From the NCBI RefSeq assembly GCF_905404315.1, contig NC_066310.1, positions 682,001 to 746,000 on the forward strand: DNA of 64,000 nucleotides, read 5' to 3'. Positions 11,711 to 22,100 of the stretch are shown in pieces. A model generated the notes under the pieces. That model had not been told where the DNA came from and searched no databases. It worked only from the letters and a program-made list of their open reading frames with translations. This DNA is from Leptidea sinapis (lineage: Eukaryota; Arthropoda; Insecta; Lepidoptera; Pieridae). The stretch's first letter is position 1. Every line of letters starts with the position of its first letter. Made by a program: the position numbers and the translations under genes.

Positions 11711-12961
11711 CTAGTTTTCCTGCTGCTCCAGCGGTGATGTTGAGACCGCCACATCCTTCCTACCTTGCGTTATGCTCTCACGCCTGGGGCAAGTGCTCCT
11801 AATGTGTCCTCGCTCCCCACACCCATAGTATACTGGGCTATATGCTTGCCTTTGGCTGGAATCTGCTGGTACAATTGTGCGGAGTCTCAACGCCCGAGAA
11901 TCGTGGCGAACCGCTTCCACTTCCAATGCATGTGCCACCGCTTCCTTCAAGCTACTATGATGGCTCAGTCGTACGGCTGCTCTTACTTCGGCGTCCCGTA
12001 TTCCATCGATGAACACTTGGATCAACATTTCTTCTATTGCAGCTGGCGACGACTGATATGCTTTACGCACTAGCTCCTCAGCTTCGACGGACCACTACTG
12101 CAGAGTTTCGGTGGCCCTTTGACTGCGGTCCTTAAGCTGCGCCCGATACACATGCTCAAGGTGTTTATCGCCATAACGTGCCTCCAACGCGTCAAGAAGG
12201 TCCGTATAGGTTACTTCCTCCTTCCCAGCGCCGAGTGCTTCCAATACGGAAAGTACTTCATCACGGAGCGCTAGTGTGAGGGCAGTGTGTGCTTCTTGGT
12301 CACTCCAACCACTTGCTCTTCTGACCGTCTCTAATTGTAGCTTGAAGGCGGCCCAGGAAGACTTGCCGTCGTAGGGGGGTACTTTCAAACTTCTGGTCGA
12401 TGTGATTCCGCAGGTGACTCCTGGGTTGGCTGAAGGACACACGACCTTCCTATTGAGCTGATGAATAGTTGCTTCCATCTCCCCCATCTTCCTTTCCACA
12501 GTGTCAATCCGGGCGATCTCCTTTTCTACAGTGTCAATCCGGGCGATCTCCTTTTCTACAGCGTCAATCCGGGCGGAGTTTTTCTGCACCACTGATAAAA
12601 TTTCCTTGGAGAGGCCTTCATGCAGACCTCGCAGCTGCTCCTCCTGTCGACGTGCTTGCTCTTCCGGCAAGGCCCGCAGCTGCTCCTCCTGTCGGCGCGC
12701 TTATTCCTCTTGCAAGCCCCGCAGCTGCTCCTCGTGTCGGCGCGCTTGCTCTTGCATCATGGCGGCCATCTGCTGCATGAGCGCACTGATGTCTACGGCA
12801 GGAGCCTGCGGTGCTGACACGGTCGCACTGAGTCCAGAGCCGGATGCTTGTTGTGCCTCGTCCTTTGCCGCTGCAGCTGCTCCCGCTCGCGTGGTCACTC
12901 CCTTCTCGTTCCTGGGCACTAATGGCATCTTTCCAATCCCACTTCTGACACCAATTGACAC
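11711..12961 (-). pseudogene. Gypsy Gag
   Basis: Three consecutive minus-strand frames (12701-12961, 12095-12670, 11711-12070) give a Gag with a Gln/Glu-rich N-terminus, a short repeated heptad-like segment (IARIDTVEKE repeated at 12490-12560), a capsid-like part (SWAAFKLQL, ARYGDKHLEHVYRAQLKDR) and a single C-terminal zinc knuckle. The knuckle reads Y-Y-G-C-(4)-H-(4)-C: the first Cys of CCHC is a Tyr (near 11834). Stops at about 12700 and 12095 interrupt the frame. Confidence 0.8.
12938..12953 (-). other. Gypsy primer-binding site (tRNA-Leu type)
   Basis: The minus strand reads TGGTGTCAGAAGTGGG, two bases after the LTR terminus. It is complementary to a tRNA 3' end of the form CCCACTTCTGACACCA, which matches the 3' end pattern of eukaryotic tRNA-Leu. 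It fixes the LTR boundary at 12956. Confidence 0.75.
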
Positions 12962-13234
12962 GGGAGTGGGTCAGGGATTGGAAATAATACTCCGCTTATA
13001 GGAACGAGTCGTTATTTGCGTTCACTTTTTCTGAACTTGCACTTCGCCGGTCTGCCGCTGTCCCTCTTGTGGGCGGCGGTACCTTCAACGCGTCACACCG
13101 CACCGAACACTAAGTCTCTTCTATCTTCTTCCTCTTTGGAACACTTCCACTTTTCACTACTTCTTCTTTTCTTCTTCTTCTTCTTTACACTTTCGAGTCA
13201 GAACTAGAACTGCCGTAGGCCACGCTTAGTACGG

Positions 13235-13242
13235 CTTATATA
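13235..13242 (-). promoter_or_regulatory. LTR TATA box
   Basis: Minus-strand TATATAAG inside the LTR, in a short GC-richer context (CCCGGGG just upstream). Transcription would start about 25-30 bp downstream, near 13205, giving the U3/R border. Confidence 0.55.
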
Positions 13243-13434
13243 CCCCGGGATCCGTTCTATTTTCAAAATGATTCTCCCATTCCTTCTTTAAATTTAAATT
13301 GTACTAGAAAATTCTTTTAACTATTTTTATCCTGCTTACACATTTTCCATCCCTTTTTTTCTGTTCGATTTGATCCTGAACTTACTAGAAATTTCCTTTA
13401 ACCTTACAAAACCCAAAAAAATCCATACACTGGT

Positions 13435-13505
13435 AGGTGTATCGAACCAGCGTTTACAGCGTCTAAAATAAACACTTTTCCGCTGAGCTACGAGTATTGC
13501 TGACG
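13435..13505 (-). other. tRNA-like sequence in LTR U3
   Basis: Minus strand shows an A-box-like TAGCTCAGCGG and a B-box-like GGTTCGATAC about 40 bp apart. A six-pair stem with 7-nt loop lies in the anticodon position, but there is no canonical U33 and the T stem is poor. It looks like a tRNA pseudogene or SINE head rather than a working tRNA gene. The motif GCTCAG-GGAAAAG is shared with 58465-58540. Confidence 0.4.
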
Positions 13506-13649
13506 GAGCTGTTAAAATTAACAATGTCTTGAAGTCTGACAACTCTCGTCATATACTTCGAAGGGTACGCAACAATACTTTTAAAAAAGGGTATATTTTT
13601 CTGATGTTAAATACAAAAAAAACTAGCTCATTTTGCAATCTACAAACCG

Positions 13650-13976
13650 AAAAAACATTAAAATAAAGAAAATCGATTAAAATGACGTAATCGAATGAAT
13701 ATTTAATCGATTAAAATAACATTAAGATCCAGTTGTTTTATTTCAATAATATTAGTAAGGTGCATAGTTTATGTTCGAATAATTATTATTAATAAAATAT
13801 ATTATTTTCTCAGGAAAAAAACAGAGCTGAGTAATTATTTTATTATAAATAAATCGATCAATAAATCGATTTACATAAAAAATCGATACTAGTGAAATCC
13901 TTGTTCCTCAACGCTAACTTCACTTTGACAGTCTGACAGATCATTTCGTTTCTTCGTCATTGTCAATTCGTTTCTT
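13650..13976. repeat. Right copy of 327-bp direct repeat
   Basis: Gap-free partner of 7739-8065, in the same orientation. About 75 bp of unassigned AT-rich sequence separates it from the gypsy LTR. Confidence 0.85.
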
Positions 13977-14527
13977 CATTCTTGTTGTATTCGTTGAGTT
14001 ACCGACTAGTTAACTACCTACCCAATTATTGAATTCCAAGGAAAGTAATTGTCTCTAGCAGTCTGTTTTACAGTTCATGTATGAGCTAATGAGTATAATA
14101 TATTATTCTTATCTGAGCAAATAAAACTATCTTTTAATTAAGGTATACTATATTATATTATCTAATTACCAATTGTCTTATATTATTATGCAAAAAAATG
14201 TTGTTACAGTAGTAGATATACGTAGATATGTAGGAATTTTTTATCTAAAACAAAAAACAAGGTTGGTACCCATCTAATATAAGTATATGATAAATCCTTA
14301 GCAGCTAGACATTTAACAAACCTAGAATAGATGAGCTGTCAACATATACTTTAAGACATAACCTCATCTTTATATCTTCGATTACTCAGCTCCTAGATTG
14401 ACAAATCTTGCTAAATTTTCAATAATGGATTATTTAAATGTTATCTTTTAAATGGTGCTACTTTCATCTTGTTATCACCTGGGCCCAGGAATGTATGGAA
14501 GCGTTTCAATCTCCTTTCGCCACTATA
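13977..14527. other. Unassigned AT-rich sequence
   Basis: I see no open reading frame of interest, no RNA gene and no repeat shared with the rest of the window in this stretch between the direct repeat and the fold-back element. Confidence 0.5.
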
Positions 14528-14609
14528 CAGGCGTCCCAAAGTTATGAGACACAAAGGGAAAGTACCTTAAATATCGTAGATAAGGTATTTTACTGAAAGA
14601 AGACTTTAT
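14528..14609. repeat. Left terminal inverted repeat of fold-back element
   Basis: Matches the reverse complement of 17300-17382 over its whole length with a few mismatches. The shared text includes gtcccaaagttatg, ccttaaatatcgtagata and ttactgaaagaagacttta. TA at 14526-14527. Confidence 0.85.
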
Positions 14610-14690
14610 ATTATTTTAAAAATTTAGTAATTCTGCATTCAAAGATTTTCTAAAAATTACTTGCCTCGTCTGGGAATCGAACCGACTTAA

Positions 14691-14868
14691 ATGTAAAAAA
14701 ACCTCTACTTTTATGATGCCAATCGAAAGAATAGCCAAAAACTAATAACTCTTCTTAAGTAACATAGTATTTTAAAGGAATTTTTGTCTGATAGGATATT
14801 TTACGCTATATCATGTTTTTGACCATTCTTTCGATAGGCATCATAAAAGTCGGGGTGTTTTTTTACAT
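14691..14868. mobile_element. TTAA-flanked MITE with ~48-bp inverted ends
   Basis: A 178-bp palindromic element starting ATGTAAAAAAAC and ending with its complement, flanked on each side by TTAA (14687-14690, 14869-14872). The terminal repeats match over about 48 bp with roughly six mismatches. A TTAA duplication is typical of piggyBac-type elements, so this is probably a non-autonomous relative. Confidence 0.65.
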
Positions 14869-15119
14869 TTAAGGCGAGGTTTTCCCAACACTTTAGGTAA
14901 AAATCGCGCGAACGTAATATTCGATAGGTACGCATGGACACGGGCGTCGGGCATGGCTGAGAACGAACCGAGCGATGCGGGTCAACGACCGCCCCCCAAC
15001 CGGGACCAACGAAGGACCGCGTAATATTTTTTAAAACTTACAGTTGTGCTAGAGTACGGAATTATTGTGATATTTTTTATGCATTTTTGAAGTAAATCTT
15101 TTTTATCGACGTATGAGAA

Positions 15120-15838
15120 AAATGTTATATTACGCGCAAAATTATGATTTCAACATTATGGATATCGTATCCAAGATTCTCGAGGCTGCAGAGAACGAAT
15201 TTGGGATCATTTTTGAAATCCAAGATGGCAGCCACTCAAAATTATTTTTTCAACAATATGGGTATCGTATCCGAGGTTCTCGAGGGTGCAGAGAACGAAT
15301 TTGGGATCATTTTTGAAATCCAAGATGGCCGCTGCGCAAAATTATGATTTCAACAATATAGGTATCGTATCCGAGGTTCTCGAGGGTGCAGAGAACTATT
15401 TTGGGATCATTTTTGAAATCCAAGACGGGCGTGTCACAAGAATATGTATTCAACAATATGGGTATCGTATCCAAGGTTCTTGAGGATGCAGAGAATGAAT
15501 TTGTGATCATTTATGAAATCAAAGGTAGCCGCCGCGCAAAACTAAGATTTCATCAATATGGGTATCGTGTCCGAGGTTCTCGAGGGTGCAGAGAACGAAT
15601 TTGGGATCATTTTTGAAATCCAAGTTGGCCGCTGCGCAAAAATATGATTTCAACAATATGGGGATCGTATCCGAGGTTCTCGATCATTTTAGAAACCCAC
15701 GATGGCCGCCGCGCAATATTATGATAACAACATTATGGGTAGCGTATCCGAGGTTCTCGATGGTGCAGAGAACGATTCTGGGATCATTTTTGAAATCCAA
15801 GATGGCCGCCGCCCAAAATTATGCAAAATTGTGCAGAG
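15120..15838 (+). repeat. 100-bp tandem array, plus arm
   Basis: The marker 'caacaatatg' (with variants) recurs at 15151, 15251, 15351, 15451, 15551 and 15651, exactly 100 bp apart, and then at 15728 in a shortened unit. Each unit has the blocks 'cgaggttctcgagggtgcag', 'ttgggatcatttttgaaatc' and 'caagatggccgc'. Frames stay open through several units because 100 is not a multiple of three, so one protein frame reads a different phase in each unit. I regard these open frames as by-products of the repeat. Confidence 0.9.
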
Positions 15839-15859
15839 AACAAATTTGGGATAATTTTT

Positions 15860-16655
15860 TAAATATCAAAAATGATTCCAAATTCGTAATCGGCGCCCTC
15901 GAGAACCGCGGATACGATACCCATATTGTTGAAATCATAATTTCGCGCGGCGGCCATCTTGGATTTCAAAAATGATCCCAAAATCGTTTTCTGTACCTTC
16001 CAGAACCTCGAACACGATATCCATATGCTGATATCATAATTTTGTGCGGCAGCCATCTTGGATATCAAAAATGATCCCAAATTCGTTCTGGGCACCCTCG
16101 AGAACCTCAGATACGATACCTATATTGTTGAAATCATAATTTTGCGTGGCGGCCATCTTGGATTTCAAAAATGATCCCAAATTCGTTCTCTGCACCCTCG
16201 AGAACCTACGATACGATACCCATATTGTTGAAACAATAATTTTGTTCGGCGGCATTCTTGGTTTCCAAATTCGTTCTCTGCACTCTCGAGAACCTCGGAT
16301 ACGATACCCAAATTGATGAAATCATAATTTTGCGCAGCGGCCATAATGGATTTCAAAAATTATTATTCAAATTCATTCTCTGCACCCTCGACAACCTCGG
16401 ACACGATACCCATATTGTTGAAGTCATAATTTTTCGCGGCGGCCATATTGGATTTAAAAATTATGCCAAATTCGTTCTCTGCACCCTCGAGAACCTCGGA
16501 CACGATATCCGTATTGTTAAAATCATAATTTTGTGCGGCGGCCATCTTGGATTTCAAAAATAATCCCATATTCGTTCTCAGCACCCTCGAAAACGTTGGA
16601 TACGATATCCATATTGATGAAATCATAATTTTGTGCGGCGGCCATCTTGGATTTA
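15860..16655 (-). repeat. 100-bp tandem array, minus arm
   Basis: The same unit in reverse orientation. The marker 'catattgttg' or variants occur at 15921, 16021, 16121, 16221, about 16308, 16411, 16511 and 16610, so most spacings are 100 bp, with two irregular steps (about 88 and 103) around 16308. It meets the plus arm head to head near 15840-15860. Confidence 0.9.
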
Positions 16656-17299
16656 TCTTACTTCCCTAAAGTACATACATACAAAAATCCCGCGTGGCAT
16701 AATATTCAAAATAATATTACGTACATTTTATTTTAGTACTTTCCGACTTCCATTTACCTATATATTTAAAAAAATATGCTGTCGCATTATCATCATATTT
16801 TTACCATGATTCCCGATTTGTACTTGTTTGCTAAATTGAGCTAATTGTAATGAGAGCTCTAAAGAAACGAAATCAGTACCGTTCTTGACAGTGGTCACGG
16901 GCGTACTGCTGGCATGAGCGAGCATGCAACTAAGGCGTCGCGTTTGGCTTATTACGAAAAAAAATAATATAAAATAATTCACAAAGCGAATTGATAAAAC
17001 CCACGATGAATATTTATAAATACTAATAAACTATCGAGTAAAATAAGTTTTGTGTTTATAGCCATCATAGTTTTATGATAATATAAAACAATTCATATAA
17101 AAAAGCCTATTTTTCAAAAAATAAATCTATCGACATTTTTTTCGTAATCGTGTTTTCGAAACTGCAATAATTTAGATAAAGAAATGAAGATAAACATGTC
17201 AAAAAATTGGAACCGTAGTATTTGTAGAAGTATTTTAAGTAGATTTTCAAAAATGTTACTTTTTAGGATTATAGCGCCTTAAGTCGGTTCGAAAATAAC

Positions 17300-17382
17300 A
17301 TAAAGTCTTCTTTCAGTAAAATACCCTATCTACGATATTTAAGGTACCTTCCCTTCATGTCCCATAACTTTGGGACTCCCTG
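17300..17382. repeat. Right terminal inverted repeat of fold-back element
   Basis: Complement of 14528-14609. The outer end CCCTG is followed by TA at 17383-17384. Confidence 0.85.
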
Positions 17383-17387
17383 TATGC

Positions 17388-17475
17388 AAGACTATAATAG
17401 CTCAGGTGGGACATTGGGTGATCCGGATAGCAGAAGGTTCCCCGGTTCGAATCCAGATGTAACGGGTGATTTTTT
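17388..17475 (+). other. tRNA-derived (SINE-like) sequence
   Basis: Contains an A-box-like TAGCTCAGGTGGG and a consensus B box GGTTCGAATCC about 50 bp downstream, then a T run at 17470. The internal pol III promoter layout is that of a tRNA or tRNA-derived SINE. I could not fold a convincing cloverleaf, so I do not call a tRNA gene. Confidence 0.4.
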
Positions 17476-17571
17476 TGCTGGTATCTTTTTGGCAACACTG
17501 TTTGACAAATCACGCGTGAATCGTGTCTTGTGTCATTGTCAAACTTGTTCAATTTGGTCTATAATTTAACC

Positions 17572-18618
17572 ATGAATCGACTTACGAACGAACAACGCTT
17601 GCAAATTATTGAATTTTACTATCAAAATGCATGCTCGGTTAAGAGAGTGCATCGAGCGCTTCTTCCAATTTATGGGCAGTTTGGTCGGCCTACTGAGGCA
17701 GCTATTCAGAAGCTTGTGACTAAATTTCGAACCCAGTTTACATTATTGGACATTAAACAACGAACACGCATATGTAGAGTGAGGGCCGAAGAAAATATTG
17801 CGGCTGTATCCACCAGTGTTAGTGATGACCGTGAAATGTCGATTCGCCGCCGTTCGCAGCAATTGGGCCTCTGTTACTCCACTACGTGGAAAATTTTGCG
17901 AAAGGATTTAGGTGTAAAACCTTACAAGATACAGCTGGTGCAAGAATTGAAGCCACACGACCTCCCACAACGTCTAACATTTGGTGAATGGGCATTGGCA
18001 AAGTTGGGGAAGATCCACTTTTTTATCGAAAAATTGTGTTCAGCGACGAAGCTCATTTCTGGTTGAATGGATATGTCAATAAGCATAATTGCCGCATCTG
18101 GAGTGAAGACCAGCCAGAAGCATTGCAAGAGCTACCACTGCATCCCGAAAAATGTACTGTTTGGTGTGGATTATGGGCCGGTGGCAACATCGGGCCGTAC
18201 TTTTTCCACGACGACAATGGCCGAAACGTTACTGTGAATGGCGAGCGCTACCGTGTGATGATTGGCGATTTTTTTTTGCCCAAAATGGAAGAATTGGACA
18301 TGCCTGACATGTGGTTTCAACAAGACGGTGCCACATGCCACACGGCACGCGAAACAATGGCCCAATTGAGAGCCGCCTTCGGTGAACAGTTTATCTCACG
18401 TTTTGGGCCCGTCAATTGGCCGCCTAGATCGTGTGATCTAACGCCTTTGGACTATTTCTTGTGGGGCCATGTTAAGGCTCATGTCTACAGGGATAAACCA
18501 GCAACGATTGACGCACTGGGAGCCAATATTGAAGCTTTTATTCGTGATATACCGGCTGATATGTTGGAGAGAGTGTGCCGAAATTGGGCCTTGTTTTGTA
18601 TATTCTTAAAAATCGTCT
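17572..18618 (+). pseudogene. Tc1-mariner (DD41D) transposase, frameshifted
   Basis: Starts MNRLTNEQRL with an N-terminal helix-turn-helix region. A frameshift near 17995 leads to the catalytic part: VFSDEAHFW (first Asp), FQQDGATCHT (second Asp) and LTPLDYFLW (third Asp). Counting 41 residues between the second and third Asp places it in the DD41D group of the IS630-Tc1-mariner superfamily. The C-terminus seems clipped after a few residues of the final helix (stop near 18618). No matching inverted repeats are seen on its two sides, so it is an orphaned relic. It lies just outside the fold-back element. Confidence 0.85.
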
Positions 18619-18806
18619 AGATATTATTACATAATAAGTTTAATTTTTAAAAATATACTGTTAGGCCTTAGATTGCTATTAGTCGACATACTATTGTGAA
18701 TTCATCACATTCTCACTCAGATAAAGCTCATTTTAAGCTAATTTTGTGGGTATAATACTCGTTGGTTGGTAGGTATTTTAAAATGTACTAAATAAGAACT
18801 GAGACG

Positions 18807-18812
18807 TTTATT
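18807..18812 (-). promoter_or_regulatory. Candidate polyadenylation signal (distal) for TSNAXIP1
   Basis: AATAAA on the minus strand, about 210 nt downstream of the TSNAXIP1-like stop codon. Confidence 0.35.
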
Positions 18813-18921
18813 CAAAATATAATTGTATTAATTATTAAATCAGTCATAACAATATTTTTAGCTCCAAATACAAATCATTTAGGTACCTACCTAGTATCTA
18901 AAGACTTACTTAACTTAATTT

Positions 18922-18927
18922 TTTATT
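18922..18927 (-). promoter_or_regulatory. Candidate polyadenylation signal (proximal) for TSNAXIP1
   Basis: AATAAA on the minus strand, about 97 nt downstream of the stop codon at 19024-19026. The distance suits a short 3' untranslated region. Confidence 0.45.
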
Positions 18928-19023
18928 ATTAAATAATCAGTGATAAACAATTTTCAAAGTATGTGAAACAATCGTCTCCACTAAAATCCCGTCTTGCATA
19001 ATATTTATATGTATGAATATAAT

Positions 19024-19193
19024 TCAATGCTTGTAATGGCGACGTGTGCCCTTATATCGCGGGCCCACTCGCTCGATGTCGCCCGCTGCCAACCGCGCCA
19101 CGATGGTGCGCAGCGGTAAGGCACCCACTGTGGACAGATCGGCGCTCTGCTCGGAGAACGCCCAGCGAATGTACCTCTGCATTCGAATGTGAT
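19024..19193 (-). CDS. TSNAXIP1: TSNAXIP1-like exon 12 (terminal)
   Basis: 170 nt, acceptor ttgacag, ending in TGA at 19024-19026. It encodes YIRWAFSEQ and a basic C-terminus GPRYKGTRRHYKH. GC-rich in an AT-rich neighbourhood. Confidence 0.8.
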
Positions 19194-22100
19194 CTGTCAA
19201 TATACCGGAACATGTAGACTTAGTTTGGAATGCGATTTTAATAGATTTTTAGGAAATTGATAAAATTATTGAAAGCTCTGTACCAAGAGGTTTGTTTTAA
19301 AAATTCTAATCAATAATATATTTATAATTAATTAATTAATATTTTTGAACGTTGCACAGTTGAGAAACTAAGAAGATAAACCTGCAACCCAATTTTACCT
19401 TTTGGCACAGGATGCTGGCGCTTTTACTGCAGAGAAGCAGTAATGTGCAATCATTGTTCTATACCATCCATTTGAAGAGTCCCGTAGCCAGTGAAATTAC
19501 TGGGCTAATGGGATTTAATATCTCATATATAAAAGTGACGAGCGCAGTTATTGTAATGCAGCTCAGAATGTTGGGTTCTTTTTAGAATCCGCTGTGACGC
19601 TGATTATAATAGGCAGAGCATCATTAACCATTAGATTGTCTTGCTCAACATATTATAATATTATCGACCAAATATAGTTATCATATAATGTCGTAAAAGT
19701 ATTTTACGACATTACTTCGACTAGCTTGCAGTTTATTGCATAACATGACAGCTGTTTATCCACTGTATCTTCGTTGTTATCTCTTTTGGTAAATGTACCA
19801 TAGGTTCAGTCATGTCAGTCTCGCGTGAACACTCGCTAAGCTTACACATACCGCCTGTTACCGTCCTTCCAAATACCGGCGGAATAACATATATTTTCAA
19901 CCTTTGGTTCAAAATTTTGCAACTGCAATATGTCTGAGTGTGCAATTTGCAATGAAAAGTTTAATGATGGGGTACAGTGTTCTCTTTGCCATAACCTACT
20001 ATGCTTTGGGTGTGCTAACATATCGGAAACCACATGGAGGCGCTATGGATCAGAAAAAAGATCGCAATGGAAATGTGCAACGTGTCGCGGGCTTTCATAC
20101 ACCACGCCGGTGCCCACCGAACCTGCGTCTCTTGAAACTATCATGAAGGAGCTCCGTGATATGAAGCGCCAGCTGTCCAGCGTGCTTGCGTTGAGAGAAG
20201 TTATACGAACCATCAAAAAGGAACTGTCCGATCTTAATGACACGTGTGTGTACACGAGCCAAAAAGTAGACGACCTGAGTGGTAGAATAACGAGCGTTGA
20301 ATCCAGAGTCAGTAGTGTTGAAAAATTACAGGATACGGTAATATGCCTTCAGAGTGAGTTGTCTAAGACGAAGCTCGCACTATCTACGATGGAACAAAGA
20401 TCGCGTCTTAATAATGTGGAAATCAAGGGTATCCTATCAAAAAAGATGAAAATTTATTCACAGTCCTAGACAAAGTCAGCACGAAGATCAATCATGTTGT
20501 GCCAAGGGCTCAAATCAACTATATATCTAGGGTTCCTATGCACAATTCAAAGGAAAAGCTGATAATCGTCAGCTTTTTAAACAGATATGTAAAAGAAGAC
20601 TTCATCGTAGCGGCTAGGGCGGAAAAGGTGACGACCACGGATATTGGCTTCACAGGATCAATAAAGAAAATATATATTAATGACCACCTCAGTATGGACC
20701 TTAAGAAGCTTTTAACATCTGCCAAAAACGTTGCTCATGAGAAGAATTATAAATTTGTGTGGGTTAAACATAGTAAAATTCATGTGCGCCGTGATGAGAC
20801 ATCGAGAGTGTTTGTTATACGCCAAGAAAATGATTTAAACAAGATGGTTTAAAATGTGGACATCCCCATTACCTAAGTGTAACCTTTATCATTAATAATT
20901 TATCGTTTGTGTATAATATTTCAGTATTGAAAAGTTATAAATTGTTTTGCACCCCTGACTTGCTTATAACCGGTCACTTTTACAACTTTGTTACTTTGTT
21001 CATTTCGATAACTAAAACGTACAATATGTTTGTCTCGCTTACCCGTATGAGTTTTGCCTATAATTGCCATCTTCATCGTATGCCTCACTGTTCTTACTTA
21101 GACACAGTATTTAGAATCTACCCGCAATTTCTTAAAATTACGTATTTATCTAATAAATGCACGAGTAAAACAACACCGCATACCTTTAAAATTATTATTA
21201 AAATGATTCGTATTATGTTTTTAAGTATTAGTATTGATAATGTCTTATAATATCTATAATTTAAGTATTTATTATCAGTCCGTGGTCTAAGAACAAAAAC
21301 TAATGAAGTTTATCGTAAAGTCTGTATGAATTCTTATGACGTAATTATATTTACTGAAACGTGGTTAGAAGACAGCATATCTGACTCCGAGTTCCTAGAT
21401 GATCGGTACCTAGTTTGGCGACGTGACCGTGATTATAGTTTAACGGGTCAAACAAAGGACGGTGGTGTTTTAATAGCTACACGTAAACATTTGCAAGTTA
21501 AGTTGCTGCCGCAATTTAACTCAACAGCAGAAGACCTTTGGATAAGTGTACGCATCAAACAAGCAAATACAGGTAAGTGGATTGATTTGTATCTCTGTGT
21601 TATTTATTTGTGCGAGCAGCAGAATAACGGCTTGTCATTTAGTAATCAATTGGCAAACTTCCTCACAAAATTAAATTATGCGTCATCAGTCAACCCTTCC
21701 GATGTTTTTTTGGTTATTGGTGATTTTAATTTAAGCGGCATTGTTTGGCAACCTACAGATACTAGTAGTTTTAATAGTACTTGCATGAGTTCTTCGGATG
21801 AGTATTCGCTAACGGACGAAATGAGCGCATTATGCCTGCATCAGTTTAACGGCATACTTAACAAACAGAACAGACTATTAGATCTAGATTTTTCGAACCA
21901 ATTAATCTATGTATCCGAGTGCACCGATCCTCTTACACCCATTGATACTTACCACCCTGCTTTGTTGATAGATGCAAAATCATTTGAAACCACGTTATTA
22001 GATCACGCGCCGCGGCTCCGCTATATTTATGATAAAGGTGATTTTCAAAATATTAACAATAGAATCAGAGGTATTGACTGGGAAGGCGAGTTTTTATCTC

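Larger units (their letters stand above)
8148..13574 (-). mobile_element. Ty3/gypsy LTR retrotransposon, decayed
   Basis: A minus-strand element with the usual order LTR, primer-binding site, gag, protease, RT, RNase H, integrase, polypurine tract. The upstream LTR is 12956-13574, the tRNA primer site is at 12938-12953 and the polypurine tract is at 8149-8160. The downstream LTR is recognisable only for its first ~25 bp and then gives way to unrelated AT-rich sequence. No envelope-like frame is seen. Gag and pol are broken by stops and frameshifts in at least six places, so this is an inactive genomic copy. Confidence 0.9.
12956..13574 (-). repeat. Upstream LTR of the gypsy element
   Basis: On the minus strand it begins TGTTGCGTA (13574) and ends TGTCA two bases before the primer site. 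A TATATAAG promoter box lies at 13235-13242. The U3 part contains a tRNA-like sequence (13440-13505). No comparable full copy exists at the other end of the element. Confidence 0.7.
14528..17382. mobile_element. Fold-back DNA transposon with TA target site
   Basis: A 2.86-kb element bounded by inverted terminal repeats of about 82 bp (14528-14609 and 17300-17382), each outer end reading CAGG and flanked by TA, as in Tc1-mariner-type elements. The arms contain tandem arrays of a 100-bp unit that run head to head: plus orientation at 15120-15838, minus orientation at 15860-16655. The element could therefore form a very long hairpin. No transposase frame lies between the termini. A small TTAA-flanked MITE sits in the left arm. 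I do not recognise the family by name. Confidence 0.75.

Noticed and set aside
9179..12817. Plus-strand open frames opposite the gypsy element
   Set aside because: They are shadows of the minus-strand gag and pol frames with no family motifs.
7739..13976. The 327-bp direct repeats as LTRs of the gypsy element
   Set aside because: The primer-binding site at 12938-12953 abuts a different sequence, and the repeats lie about 75-80 bp outside the element on both sides.
15120..16655. Many 60-130 codon open frames in the 100-bp arrays
   Set aside because: They arise from a repeated unit that lacks stops in most phases, occur on both strands and have no independent start context, so I do not annotate them as genes.
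17388..17475. A functional tRNA gene
   Set aside because: A and B boxes are present, but I could not build matching acceptor and anticodon stems.
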